Positions 35,395 to 44,230 of a stretch of DNA of 48,132 bases are shown piece after piece. Location: NCBI GenBank assembly GCA_030625775.1, contig DAOUQC010000033.1, positions 1-48,132 of the forward strand. Direction: 5' to 3'. Numbering within the stretch: position 1 is the first letter of the stretch; the number at the start of each line of letters is the position of its first letter. Source of the stretch: Verrucomicrobiota bacterium. GTDB taxonomy: Bacteria > Verrucomicrobiota > Verrucomicrobiia > Verrucomicrobiales > DEV007. The position numbers and the translations under genes were made by a program. A model generated the notes under the pieces. That model did not search any database. It was not told the DNA's origin and saw only the letters and a list, made by a program, of their open reading frames with translations.

Positions 35395-36555
35395 ATGAAA
35401 ACCCACACTATCGGCATCATCATGAACGGCGTCACCGGACGCATGGGCACCAACCAACACCTCATACGCTCCATCCTCGCCATTCGTGAGCAAGGCGGTA
35501 TCAAAGTCTCCGACGACGAGGTGATCCAGGTCGATCCCATCCTCACCGGTCGCAATGAGAATAAACTTAAAAACCTTGCCCAAGCCCATCAGGTCAAACG
35601 ATGGAGCACCGATCTGGATGCGGCCCTGGCCGATGATCACAACCAGATCTTCTTCGATGCCTCCACTACTTTACTGCGTCCCGCATTCATCGAAAAAGCC
35701 GTTGCTGCCGGCAAAGCCATTTATTGTGAAAAACCAACGGCTACCAGTCTCACCGAAGCCATCCGCCTCGGTCAACTCTGCCGCGATGCCGGAGTGAAAA
35801 ACGGCGCTGTTCAGGACAAACTCTGGTTGCCTGGTTTGCGCAAACTCCAGATGCTGATCCAACAAGGCTTTTTCGGACGCATACTCTCTATCCGCGGAGA
35901 ATTCGGCTACTGGGTTTTCACCGGCGAACACGACGACCAGCCACCGCAACGCCCCTCGTGGAACTACCGTGAAGAAGATGGCGGTGGCATCATCATCGAC
36001 ATGCTCTGCCACTGGCGTTATGTGATCGACAATATTTTCGGTGACATCAAATCGGTCAACTGCCTCGGGGCGACCCATATCCCAGAACGGCACGATGAAT
36101 CCGGCAAGCCTTACGCCGCAACCGCAGACGACGCCTGTTACGCCACCTTCGAGCTGGAAAACGGCATCATTGCCCAATTCAACAGTTCCTGGGATGTCCG
36201 CGTGCGGCGCGACGATCTCTTCACCATGCAGGTCGACGGCACCCTGGGATCAGCCGTAGTTGGCCTGCGGGATTGCAAAATCCAATCGCTGGGCAGCACT
36301 CCCAAACCGATCTGGAATCCCGACGTCGACCAGTCTATCGATTTTTACGAAGGCTGGCAGGAGGTCCCCGATTCGACCACTTACGACAATGCCTTCAAGA
36401 TTCAATGGGAGCTGTTCCTTCGCCACGTCGTGCTCGACCAGCCCTTCCGCTGGGATTTGATGGAAGCTGCCAAAGGCGTCCAACTCGCCGAAGCAGGCCT
36501 CGAGTCCTGGCGCGAGCGCCGCTGGATTGATCTTGAGCCACTTGCCTCCGAATAA
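35395..36555 (+). CDS. Gfo/Idh/MocA family oxidoreductase, cytoplasmic
   Basis: 386 residues with no signal peptide. The N-terminal Rossmann region reads GIIMNGVTGRMGTNQHL, an atypical dinucleotide-binding loop. The EKP motif is in YCEKPTATS, the middle has QDKLWLPGLRKL, and the catalytic region GGGIIIDMLCHWRYV includes the conserved Asp and His. It probably oxidises a sugar or inositol together with the isomerase encoded 200 bases upstream. Both are on the same strand under likely AraC control. The substrate is unknown. Confidence 0.88.
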   Translation: MKTHTIGIIMNGVTGRMGTNQHLIRSILAIREQGGIKVSDDEVIQVDPILTGRNENKLKNLAQAHQVKRWSTDLDAALADDHNQIFFDASTTLLRPAFIEKAVAAGKAIYCEKPTATSLTEAIRLGQLCRDAGVKNGAVQDKLWLPGLRKLQMLIQQGFFGRILSIRGEFGYWVFTGEHDDQPPQRPSWNYREEDGGGIIIDMLCHWRYVIDNIFGDIKSVNCLGATHIPERHDESGKPYAATADDACYATFELENGIIAQFNSSWDVRVRRDDLFTMQVDGTLGSAVVGLRDCKIQSLGSTPKPIWNPDVDQSIDFYEGWQEVPDSTTYDNAFKIQWELFLRHVVLDQPFRWDLMEAAKGVQLAEAGLESWRERRWIDLEPLASE

Positions 36556-36770
36556 GCGCCTCGCTATCGGTATCTCTATCGATTTCCAAATACGACCAGT
36601 GATACTGATCCGAGGAGATGCTGCTTTGCCGTCATCTTTTCAGTTTACAAAGCCGAAAAACCACTTAAATTCCGCGCTCCAAGAGCAATATCAATCGCCG
36701 TAGGTCCCTGGGTTCTGGCAAATGCCGGTAACGACTGCTCTCCAGGGGAAACCCGGCAACCAAAAACAAC
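36556..36770 (+). promoter_or_regulatory. Leader region of rpoA with possible promoter and pseudoknot
   Basis: A promoter-like pair TTTACA (36644-36649) and TAAATT (36666-36671) with 16-base spacing starts a leader of about 95 bases. Within it CCCTGG (36706-36711) pairs with CCAGGG (36742-36747), and TGCCGG (36723-36728) pairs with CCGGCA (36753-36758). The order A-B-A'-B' is an H-type pseudoknot. It ends 12 bases before the rpoA ATG, which has no Shine-Dalgarno sequence. Confidence 0.4.
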
Positions 36771-37850
36771 ATGTCAGATACAGTTAAATTAGCACGTTTC
36801 GAGATCCCAAACCGTCTTGTTAAAGACGAAGATACCGCCACCGACACCTTCGCAAAGTTCACCGCTGAACCTTTCGAAGCAGGCTATGGCCACACTATTG
36901 GTAACTCGCTACGTCGGGTATTGCTTTCCTCACTTGAAGGAGCGGCCATCACTTCAGTGCGTATCACTGGAGCCCAGCACGAGTTCACCTCCCTTCCAGG
37001 AGTGAAAGAAGACGTGACTGAAATCATTCTCAACTTGAAGCAAATTCGCTTCAAGCATTTCGAAAACAAGGAGCCTGCTACTCTTTCCATCAATGTCACC
37101 AAAGACGGAAAAGTGACCGCTGGTGATATCGAAGCGATCTCCCAATACGAAATCGTCAATAAAAGACAGCTTATCTGCACACTCGACCGCAAAACCAAAT
37201 TCCAGATGGAAATGGAAGTGCGAGTCGGACGTGGATTCAATACCGGCGAAGACAACAAACATCCGGAAATGCCAATCGGCGTGATCGCGATTGACTCTAT
37301 TTTCTCACCGGTTCGTCGTGTAAAATACGCTGTGGTCAACACTCGTGTGGGACAGCGCACCGACTACGACAAGGTGGTTCTCGAAGTCACCACCGACGGA
37401 CGTATGGATCCGCCGGATGCCTTGTTACAAGCTTCTGCAATTCTCCGTCGTCACCTCGACGTCTTTGTCGACTACGATGATGATCTGGTGGAATTCGAAG
37501 AAGCACCTGAATCCCAGAGCGAAGAAAACGCCGAGTTGAAAAAACTGCTCAATATGAGCGTCAACGAAATTGAACTTTCCGTTCGTGCGGCCAACTGCCT
37601 GAACAACGCCAACATCACGTCCGTTGGACAGCTGGCAATGAAGAGTGAAGCAGAAATGCTCAAATACCGTAACTTCGGCAAAAAATCACTCAACGAAATC
37701 AAAGACAAACTTGCTGAACTGGGTCTGTCACTGGGTATGCAGTTCGATCCGGTTCTGCTGGAAACTCCATTTGGAGCTCCGCTGCTGGCCACCGAAGCGA
37801 AACCAGACGAAGGTCCGGGTCTCGCATCACTCATCAATCAAAACATTTAA
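36771..37850 (+). CDS. rpoA: RNA polymerase alpha subunit
   Basis: 359 residues. The N-terminal domain shows EAGYGHTIGNSLRRVLLSSL, EGAAITSVRI and GVKEDVTEIILNLK, the dimerisation surface. The second subdomain has SIFSPVRRVKYAVVNTRVGQ, DYDKVVLEVTTDG and P-D-A-L-L-Q-A. After an acidic linker (DDDLVEFEEAPESQSEE) the C-terminal domain (about 265-330) has two helix-hairpin-helix elements (ELSVRAANCLNNANITSVGQ, GKKSLNEIKDKL) that contact DNA UP elements. It is essential for transcription. rplQ follows after 21 bases. The usual upstream partners rpsM, rpsK and rpsD are not present. Confidence 0.98.
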   Translation: MSDTVKLARFEIPNRLVKDEDTATDTFAKFTAEPFEAGYGHTIGNSLRRVLLSSLEGAAITSVRITGAQHEFTSLPGVKEDVTEIILNLKQIRFKHFENKEPATLSINVTKDGKVTAGDIEAISQYEIVNKRQLICTLDRKTKFQMEMEVRVGRGFNTGEDNKHPEMPIGVIAIDSIFSPVRRVKYAVVNTRVGQRTDYDKVVLEVTTDGRMDPPDALLQASAILRRHLDVFVDYDDDLVEFEEAPESQSEENAELKKLLNMSVNEIELSVRAANCLNNANITSVGQLAMKSEAEMLKYRNFGKKSLNEIKDKLAELGLSLGMQFDPVLLETPFGAPLLATEAKPDEGPGLASLINQNI

Positions 37851-37871
37851 TCTTTTAGTTAAAATAGACTC

Positions 37872-38279
37872 ATGAGACATCGTCGGAAAACCGTCAAACT
37901 GCAGCGACCTACCGCACACCGGAAGGCCATGCTTGCCAACCTGACCTGTAGCCTGATCGAGCACGGACGCATCAAGACCACTTTGGCGAAAGCCAAAGCC
38001 CTGCGCCCGATTGCTGAACGTATGGTGACACTTGGTAAAAGGAACACCCTGCACACCCGTCGCCGGACTATTTCCCTGCTCGGCAGCAATCAACTGGCAC
38101 AGCGTTCAACCAAAACACTATTCGAAAAAATCGCCCCGGCATCAAGTGATCGTCAGGGAGGTTACACCAGAATCACCAAACTCGGTCAACGCCAGAGCGA
38201 CTCTGCTCCAATGGCATTCATCGAGTGGGTAGACGTCACGCACGCAGGTGCAGAGGAGGACGATCCTGGCGAAAGCTAA
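37872..38279 (+). CDS. rplQ: 50S ribosomal protein L17
   Basis: 135 residues. The N-terminus MRHRRKTVKLQRPTAHRKAM and the following LANLTCSLIEHGRIKTTLAK are the classic L17 signature. The conserved middle (GGYTRITKLGQR) and AFIEWVD near the end are present, and the protein ends in an acidic tail. It binds 23S rRNA near the peptide exit tunnel. It is cotranscribed with rpoA (21-base gap) and followed by a strong terminator. Confidence 0.98.
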   Translation: MRHRRKTVKLQRPTAHRKAMLANLTCSLIEHGRIKTTLAKAKALRPIAERMVTLGKRNTLHTRRRTISLLGSNQLAQRSTKTLFEKIAPASSDRQGGYTRITKLGQRQSDSAPMAFIEWVDVTHAGAEEDDPGES

Positions 38280-38303
38280 AATATCGACTACCAAAACTTA
38301 AAC

Positions 38304-38337
38304 AAAAACGCTCTCTGGAAACAGAGAGCGTTTTTTT
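38304..38337 (+). terminator. rplQ: Terminator of the rpoA-rplQ operon
   Basis: Stem ACGCTCTCTG / CAGAGAGCGT with a GAAA tetraloop, extended by A/T pairs and followed by seven T (38331-38337). It lies 25 bases after the rplQ stop codon. Confidence 0.95.
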
Positions 38338-38592
38338 GTGGGCGAATTGGTAGCCGTTAAGAGAATTAAAACATGAATCAAGCCCGGATAAAGTAGCTTC
38401 TTCTCTCACATCAAAAAATGGAACTCCTACTTATTCGTATTCATTTGGACGTTTCGCTCAACCTTTCAAGGTCGCCTGTCTCATTTCATTCGGCTGTGTC
38501 CGTTTGTGGTTCCTCATCTCTCCCCTTTCCACATCAGTAAGCCTTCTCTTCCCTTGCGTTCTCCGCACCTTTGTGAGCCCCCCCTCTCCCCC
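38338..38592. other. Intergenic region without recognised gene
   Basis: 255 bases after the rplQ terminator and before the stop of the minus-strand dehydrogenase gene. No coding frame is convincing. Near 38555 the sequence CCTTGCGTTCTCCGCACC followed by TTTGTGAG resembles short intergenic repeats seen in many bacterial genomes. Confidence 0.4.
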
Positions 38593-41094
38593 TCACTTAA
38601 ACATCGGATCATCCGGATTTCCCTGGGATAACAAATACGCCAGCAGATCCAGCACGTCATCCTTAGTCAAAGTATAGACCAATCCCGGCGGCATCATCGA
38701 CGTTGGCGATGCGTTCTGTCCCTTCAGCGCATTGCGGTCAATGCTTACCGTATCATTCGGATTGAACATGTTCACGTTCACCTGGATCTTATCGCCATTC
38801 AAATTCATGATCCGCCCCACTACCGTGCTGCCATCTGTTTTAGTAAAAATCGTCGCCCCATACTGATCACTGATTTCCTTATCCGGCTCGATGATTGATT
38901 CCAGCAAATCACGTGGACTGAACTTCCCCCCGGCACTGGTCAGATCCGGCCCGATCGAACCACCCTCCTGCTTGAATCGGTGACAGGCAAAACAAGTGCC
39001 GGCACCAAACATTTGACGACCATTATTAAAATTTCGCCCACCTTCCAGGCCCACGTTAATTACATCATCGAAGTCCGCTACCTTCCACGCCTTGACAAAA
39101 CCGCGGGGTTCAAAAGTGAACTGTGGTGTTTTGCTATCTGCTTTGGCATCGATAATATTTTTTAAAGCTACTGCTTCATTCTTCGACAAATTGGCCAGGG
39201 CATCCTTCTTCATGTTCTCCACAAACAAGCCGAAACTCGCACCACCTTTGTAAGCGGAAGCCAAAGTAAACCATTTGAAAAAATCCTCTCTCAAAGGCAT
39301 CGTCCATCCCGCTTTCAGGTGACGCAACGATTTGGCGTAGGCCATTTGCTCCTCCTGGGATGGTGCCGCCTTCAACAAGGCGACCCCCTTTACCGCCGCC
39401 TTCGGAGCCTGCAAATAAACCAACAATTGCAACAGCTCGGTATTCAATTCCGGAGTTCTGGCTGGCAAAAACGGATTCAGGTGAGTGATCACTGCCAAAC
39501 GGCTTTCATCATCTGGTTGCCCCATCCGGATAAACACCAAACTGTAAGCCCTGACCAGGTCAACACGGCGCTTTTCACTCAAGCTGTTCCAATCAATTTT
39601 ATCCAATCGCTCCAACAGTTTTCCCTGCAAGCTTTTGTCCCCATGTCTTGCCAAGGCAATCGCCCCATTAATCGCCGCCGCCGGATCCTTCTCTGCCAGC
39701 ACCCGATCCTGCCAGCTGGCAACCGGCTGACTTTCCACCGCAATCCTGGCAGCGAAGCGCAAGTGCCGGTCAGGATCACCCAGATAGGGCCAGACTTTCA
39801 CCAGAGCTTGTGGGTTTTTTATGCCATGAAAAACCTCAAGACGCCTTCGCAGGGATGAAAGCTTACTTGGAGCAACTCCCAGATTATCCCCTGGTTTTTC
39901 CTTCCCCACATAAGTCACCCGATACAAACCGGACTGCACTTTCCGTCCACCGATCGTGAAATACATCGCACCATCTGACGGATGGATCAGAATATCTGTC
40001 AGTGGTAAAGGCCGTCCGCTAATAAATTCCTCAAAATCTGCAGAGTAACTTGCCCCGTCCGCCTTCAAGTGAACGGCATACAATTTGCCGTAACTCCAGT
40101 CGCAGGCATAAAAAGCATCCTGATACTTTTTGGGAAATTTTGCACCATAACCGAATCCCACACCCGTTGGTGATCCCGGCCCGATGTCCACCACTGATGC
40201 CAGGCTGTCTGGATAATATGCCGGCCATTTTCCTCCCCCATTGCGCCAACCGAATTCTGCCCCACTGGTCACGTGATTGATGCGTGTCGGACGATACCAG
40301 GGAGTATTCATATCCCACTCCATGTCGGCGTCATAAGTGAAAAGATCTCCATTGCGATCAAATGCCGCATCGTACTGATTGCGGAAGCCTGTTGCAATCA
40401 ACTCCCAATTCTTACCATCCGGATCCGTCTTTGCAATCCACCCACCCGGCGCCATCACCCCTTTCATAAAACCTTTCCCATAGGGACGGGGTAACAACTG
40501 ATCCTCGTCCCAGACCTGAGGAACTCTTGATCGATTCACTTCGGTCACCGGTATCTGATCACCCACCACCACGTAAATCGAGGCACCGTCAGGTCCAAGT
40601 AACACCGCATGCGGCCCGTGCTCCCCTCCCTTATCCGCAAATTTTCTCAACAGTTTTACCTCGTCAAATTTGTCGTCACCATTACTGTCTTTCAATCGAT
40701 ACAATCCCCTCCCCTGGTTGATCTTGCCGTTCACCACCACATAAAGACTATCAAAAGCAAAGAGCAGCCCTTGAGCTTCACCGATATCCAGATCAATCTT
40801 CTCAACATCCCCTTTGGATAAAGTTTCGCCCGGCTTAGGTGGTGCCATGCGATAGAGAGTTCCATACTGATCCGATACAATCAGCCGCCCCTTGTTGTCG
40901 TAACACATGCTGACCCAGGACCCCTGTTCAGCCTTTGGGACGGAATACAACAACTCCACCTTGAAGCCTTCTTTCACTTTCAACTCATTCACAGGAGTTG
41001 CTTGTGAGGCAGAGTTATTTTGAGCTTGCCCGCCGCCCACCAGGGCGATGAACAGAAACTGATAGAGGAAAAGTTTAGTGAGCTGTCTGGACAT
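38593..41094 (-). CDS. Secreted PVC-type dehydrogenase with HEAT-like region and cytochrome c domain
   Basis: 833 residues with signal peptide (LFLYQFLFIALVGGGQAQ). Residues about 36-400 form a beta-propeller dehydrogenase of the PVC type: VKEGFKVELLYSVP, DSNGDDKFDEVKLL, EHGPHAVLLGPDG and ATGFRNQYDAAFDRNGDLF. Residues 420-650 are helical repeats. The C-terminal heme domain has C701-F-A-C-H705, then GGSIGPDLTSAGGKFSPRDL and EPDKEISDQYG. The plan equals the second half of the fused protein at 15033. It probably oxidises a sugar or alcohol in the periplasm and passes electrons to the bound heme, but the substrate is unknown. Confidence 0.9.
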   Translation of the reverse strand: MSRQLTKLFLYQFLFIALVGGGQAQNNSASQATPVNELKVKEGFKVELLYSVPKAEQGSWVSMCYDNKGRLIVSDQYGTLYRMAPPKPGETLSKGDVEKIDLDIGEAQGLLFAFDSLYVVVNGKINQGRGLYRLKDSNGDDKFDEVKLLRKFADKGGEHGPHAVLLGPDGASIYVVVGDQIPVTEVNRSRVPQVWDEDQLLPRPYGKGFMKGVMAPGGWIAKTDPDGKNWELIATGFRNQYDAAFDRNGDLFTYDADMEWDMNTPWYRPTRINHVTSGAEFGWRNGGGKWPAYYPDSLASVVDIGPGSPTGVGFGYGAKFPKKYQDAFYACDWSYGKLYAVHLKADGASYSADFEEFISGRPLPLTDILIHPSDGAMYFTIGGRKVQSGLYRVTYVGKEKPGDNLGVAPSKLSSLRRRLEVFHGIKNPQALVKVWPYLGDPDRHLRFAARIAVESQPVASWQDRVLAEKDPAAAINGAIALARHGDKSLQGKLLERLDKIDWNSLSEKRRVDLVRAYSLVFIRMGQPDDESRLAVITHLNPFLPARTPELNTELLQLLVYLQAPKAAVKGVALLKAAPSQEEQMAYAKSLRHLKAGWTMPLREDFFKWFTLASAYKGGASFGLFVENMKKDALANLSKNEAVALKNIIDAKADSKTPQFTFEPRGFVKAWKVADFDDVINVGLEGGRNFNNGRQMFGAGTCFACHRFKQEGGSIGPDLTSAGGKFSPRDLLESIIEPDKEISDQYGATIFTKTDGSTVVGRIMNLNGDKIQVNVNMFNPNDTVSIDRNALKGQNASPTSMMPPGLVYTLTKDDVLDLLAYLLSQGNPDDPMFK

Positions 41095-41108
41095 AAGAAA
41101 TAAACGGT

Positions 41109-41144
41109 TTTAATGCTTTCCGTATTCATGAGGAAAGCATTAAA
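41109..41144. promoter_or_regulatory. 13-bp inverted repeat upstream of the 38593 dehydrogenase gene
   Basis: TTTAATGCTTTCC (41109-41121) and GGAAAGCATTAAA (41132-41144) form a perfect inverted repeat with a 10-base centre, 14 bases upstream of the start codon at 41094. Half-site centres are 23 bp apart. It may be an operator or a 5' leader hairpin. Confidence 0.45.
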
Positions 41145-41225
41145 CCCACCTTTCAACAAGAAACGTATTCACATATTCAAAGGCTTCCCATATCAACATC
41201 TTCTCAAGCCGTCACAAAACACTTC

Positions 41226-41255
41226 TGTAAAACGAAATTCCAACTTCGTTTTACA
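41226..41255. repeat. Palindromic intergenic repeat, copy 3
   Basis: TGTAAAACGAAATT / AACTTCGTTTTACA with a CC centre, 13 of 14 pairs. Almost identical to the repeat at 28979-29008. It lies downstream of the Tat-exported oxidoreductase gene. Confidence 0.75.
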
Positions 41256-41306
41256 AATAAGGACAACCTCTTCCTTGATTATGCCTTGCTCAACATTCGA
41301 TATTTC

Positions 41307-42674
41307 CTACCCCAGAACCCAGCCTTTACGATAGGCCCTGCCAAGATACTTTTCAGCATCGGGAGCATTCGGGAATTTCATATTCTTCGCATCCCACTCA
41401 AGTTTCTTACCCGCACGGAAAGCCACGTTACCAAGATGATTAGCCTCGGTCAACGGCCCTGCATAGGAGAAAGGTGACCCTGTCGGTGATCCCGTTTTAC
41501 ACGCAAGAATCCACTCTTCGTGGTGACCCGGGGATTTGGCGATTGTCTGTGGGGGATAATTGAAATCCTTGAAGTCTTCTTCGGGCAATAAAATATGTTT
41601 ACCATAGTCAGCCAGCAGCATTCCCTTGTCGCCAATGAACAACACTCCGTTGGCCCACTGCGGAATTCCCTTGTCATGCCAGATCTTCGGTTTCTCAGCT
41701 CCCTGGTGCCACGTGAGTGAAACCGGTGCCATCTTACCGCGGGCTCCGTATTCGTATTTCGCCCACATCGATGCGGGTGCAATTTCAGGGTGTGGCGAAG
41801 GGCCGCCCGCTTCGATCGACAGTGGCGCATCCAAATTTAAAGCCCAGAACGGCAGATCATTGCGGTGACTTCCCAAATCCGACATCGTGCCATTGCCAAA
41901 ATCCCACCAGCGATACCACTTGGGTCCAGGGAAATACACATCATTGTAAGGTCTCATCGGTGCCGGACCGACCCACAGATCCCAATCCAGCGTATCTGGC
42001 GGTGTCATCGCCTCTTTCGGACGCTCCTGGGTTGATACAATATCCTTGTTCTTTTGGGCGTCCTCCGGCGACTGCCATCCCCAGGCACGCGATACCCAGA
42101 CGTGAGCTTCTTTCACATTTCCAATCGCACCGGACTGCACCAACTCAACTACCCGACGATAATTTTCACCCGCATGGATCTGGGTGCCCATCTGCGTAGC
42201 CACCCCAGCATCCGCCGCAGCTTTGGTAATGATGCGCGCTTCGTGCACATCACGGGTGATAGGCTTTTCACAATAAACATGCTTTTTCTGCTGCAAGGCT
42301 GGCAGCGTGGCAAAGGCGTGGGTGTGCTCAGTGGTACTGACCACCACCGCATCAAACTCCCCTTCCTTGAGCTTGTCGTAGAGGGAGCGAAAATCTTTGA
42401 ATGTTTTAGCTTTGGAGTGTTTTTGTTTTGCACTGGCCAGGTTCACCGCATTCACGTCGCACAAAGCAACAATATTTTCTTCACTCACCTTTTTGAGGTT
42501 GCTGCCTCCACGCCCTCCCACTCCAATCACCGCCACATTCAATTTCGAACCAGGCGACTGACAAGAAACAATAGCGGGGAATCCCAACGAAGCGGCTCCG
42601 ACTGAAACACCGGCTTGAAGAAAACGTCTGCGTGAGCTTCCTGAATAGAGAGGGGGATTATTTTTTGATGACAT
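41307..42674 (-). CDS. Tat-exported Gfo/Idh/MocA family oxidoreductase
   Basis: 455 residues. The N-terminus has a Tat signal [10 protein letters not shown] followed by a hydrophobic segment to SCQSPG. The nucleotide-binding [17 protein letters not shown] and the EKP motif CEKPITRD follow, and the C-terminal domain holds [29 protein letters not shown] and [12 protein letters not shown], typical of the large family variant with a bacterial C-terminal domain. It acts in the periplasm, probably on a sugar or glycan. It is divergent from the sialidase-like gene across a large palindrome, so the two are likely co-regulated. Confidence 0.9.
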   Translation of the reverse strand: MSSKNNPPLYSGSSRRRFLQAGVSVGAASLGFPAIVSCQSPGSKLNVAVIGVGGRGGSNLKKVSEENIVALCDVNAVNLASAKQKHSKAKTFKDFRSLYDKLKEGEFDAVVVSTTEHTHAFATLPALQQKKHVYCEKPITRDVHEARIITKAAADAGVATQMGTQIHAGENYRRVVELVQSGAIGNVKEAHVWVSRAWGWQSPEDAQKNKDIVSTQERPKEAMTPPDTLDWDLWVGPAPMRPYNDVYFPGPKWYRWWDFGNGTMSDLGSHRNDLPFWALNLDAPLSIEAGGPSPHPEIAPASMWAKYEYGARGKMAPVSLTWHQGAEKPKIWHDKGIPQWANGVLFIGDKGMLLADYGKHILLPEEDFKDFNYPPQTIAKSPGHHEEWILACKTGSPTGSPFSYAGPLTEANHLGNVAFRAGKKLEWDAKNMKFPNAPDAEKYLGRAYRKGWVLG

Positions 42675-42761
42675 AAGACTGACAATCTACAGACCTTTGG
42701 CAGGGCAGGTCAAGTGCTCGCTTGAGCTCCTGAAGAAAAACAACCCCACCCGAATGCACCC

Positions 42762-42807
42762 AACAAGTCAATAGGAGTGTCCGGCCGGACACCTCTATTG
42801 ACTTGTT
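42762..42807. promoter_or_regulatory. 46-bp near-perfect palindrome in divergent region
   Basis: Arms of 23 bases pair with two mismatches: AACAAGTCAATAG at 42762-42774 faces CTATTGACTTGTT at 42795-42807, and the centre GTGTCCGGCCGGACAC (42777-42792) is a perfect palindrome. It lies between the divergent starts at 42674 and 42906. It could be a regulator site, a repeat element or a hairpin. Confidence 0.6.
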
Positions 42808-42905
42808 CGTGTAGAGCAATGATAGCCGCTAGCACCATTCTGGTCACAAATAGATACCAACAACAAACACTTGCACAAGGTGCACAGAAAAATGAAAATA
42901 GTTTC

Positions 42906-44165
42906 ATGAGACGTCTCAGAGAAACTCCTCGCCCCCCCCTCTGGCAAATTGCTCTTACCCTGTCCCTGTCCCTTGTCGCGAATGCTTCAGCACAAGACAA
43001 AACGGCATTCAAGCCTCTACCCTTTCAGGTTCAACTCGATACCATCCTCGAACACGATGACGGCAAATCCCTGTGGTTCCAGCCACGAGTGGTTAGCGTG
43101 CCTGAGCTTGGCAAGAACGGGCAACCCGCCGTCTTCCTGACTTTGCAAAAACTTCTCGGTCGATCAGATTACTTTTCCGGCCTGAGTGTCATGCGAAGCA
43201 ACGATCTCGGTAAAACATGGAGCGATCCGGATCTCCGCCCCGAACTCGAATGGATCCACGAAGGCAAGGTCGATATCGCCGTCGCAGACGTCACCCCGGA
43301 CTGGCACCCGCAGACAGGTAAGGTTCTCGCCGTGGGTGCCCAGGTCCGTTACAGTGTCGATGGCCACCAACTGGAGGACATCAAACGAGCTCATCAAACA
43401 GCTTATGCTGTGCTCGACCCCCAAAGTGGCAAGTGGACAAAATGGCAGCAAGTCAAAATGCCTGACGATGAGCAATTTAATTTTGCCCGCAGCGCCTGCG
43501 GCCAATTTCTTTTCGAAGACGACGGCAGCGTTTTGTTGCCCTTCTACATCGGTAAAAGCGCTAAAGTTCCCCACTCCGTTACCGTTGCCCGGTTCTCTTT
43601 CGATGGCAATCAACTCAAATATCAAGAGCATGGCAATGTCTTAAGCCTGAAAACCGAACGCGGTTACGCTGAACCTTCCCTGGTGAGATTTCAAGGGTGC
43701 TATTTCATTACCATCCGCAGCAACAGCAGCGCCCACGTGACATCAGGTACTGATGGCCTGAACTACGCCCATCCCAAAGACTGGACCTTCGATAATGGCC
43801 AACAACTGGGCTCCTACAACACCCAACAGCATTGGATTTCGCACAGCGATGGCCTCTTCCTACTCTACACACGCCGCGGAGCCGACAACGATCATATCGC
43901 CCGCCACAGGGCACCCCTTTTCATCGCCCAGGTTGATCCCGCCAAACTTCATATCGTGCGCAAAACCGAACAAGTCCTCGTTCCCGAACGCGGAGCCATG
44001 ATGGGAAATTTCGGAGCTACCAATGTCACCGCCAAGGAATCCTGGGCCGTCGTCTGTGAGCATTTCCGAAAGGACGAAGCCCGCAAACGCGGAGCAAAAG
44101 GATCTTTATTTCTTTCCAGAGTGATCTGGTCAAAACCCAATCGATTGGTGGGCGCAGGCAAATAA
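42906..44165 (+). CDS. Secreted sialidase-like (BNR/Asp-box) glycoside hydrolase family protein
   Basis: 419 residues from ATG 42906. A longer frame opens at 42777, inside the palindrome, which is not a credible start. From 42906 there is a signal peptide (LWQIALTLSLSLVANASAQ). The mature part is a beta-propeller with an Asp-box (RSNDLGKTWSDP) and several further repeats such as SVDGHQLEDIK, YAEPSLVRFQG and HISHSDGLFLLYTRRGADN (partial sequence). It resembles exo-sialidase-type proteins. I cannot confirm the full set of catalytic residues, so it may hydrolyse another exo-linked sugar. Confidence 0.75.
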   Translation: MRRLRETPRPPLWQIALTLSLSLVANASAQDKTAFKPLPFQVQLDTILEHDDGKSLWFQPRVVSVPELGKNGQPAVFLTLQKLLGRSDYFSGLSVMRSNDLGKTWSDPDLRPELEWIHEGKVDIAVADVTPDWHPQTGKVLAVGAQVRYSVDGHQLEDIKRAHQTAYAVLDPQSGKWTKWQQVKMPDDEQFNFARSACGQFLFEDDGSVLLPFYIGKSAKVPHSVTVARFSFDGNQLKYQEHGNVLSLKTERGYAEPSLVRFQGCYFITIRSNSSAHVTSGTDGLNYAHPKDWTFDNGQQLGSYNTQQHWISHSDGLFLLYTRRGADNDHIARHRAPLFIAQVDPAKLHIVRKTEQVLVPERGAMMGNFGATNVTAKESWAVVCEHFRKDEARKRGAKGSLFLSRVIWSKPNRLVGAGK

Positions 44166-44207
44166 TCTGATATCACTCCCAAATAATTTAATTCACCATT
44201 CAAAACT

Positions 44208-44226
44208 CCTTCCGTGAAACGGAAGG
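44208..44226. terminator. Short hairpin between convergent genes
   Basis: CCTTCCGT / ACGGAAGG with a three-base loop, placed between the stops of the sialidase-like gene (44165) and the regulator (44231). No T run follows, so termination is uncertain. Confidence 0.45.
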
Positions 44227-44230
44227 CATC

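Noticed and set aside
36665-36862. Minus-strand frame across the rpoA leader
   Set aside because: It overlaps the rpoA start and its sequence is low quality as protein. The leader structure and rpoA explain the region.
42777-42905. Upstream extension of the sialidase-like gene
   Set aside because: It starts inside the palindrome and would hide the signal peptide that begins at 42906.
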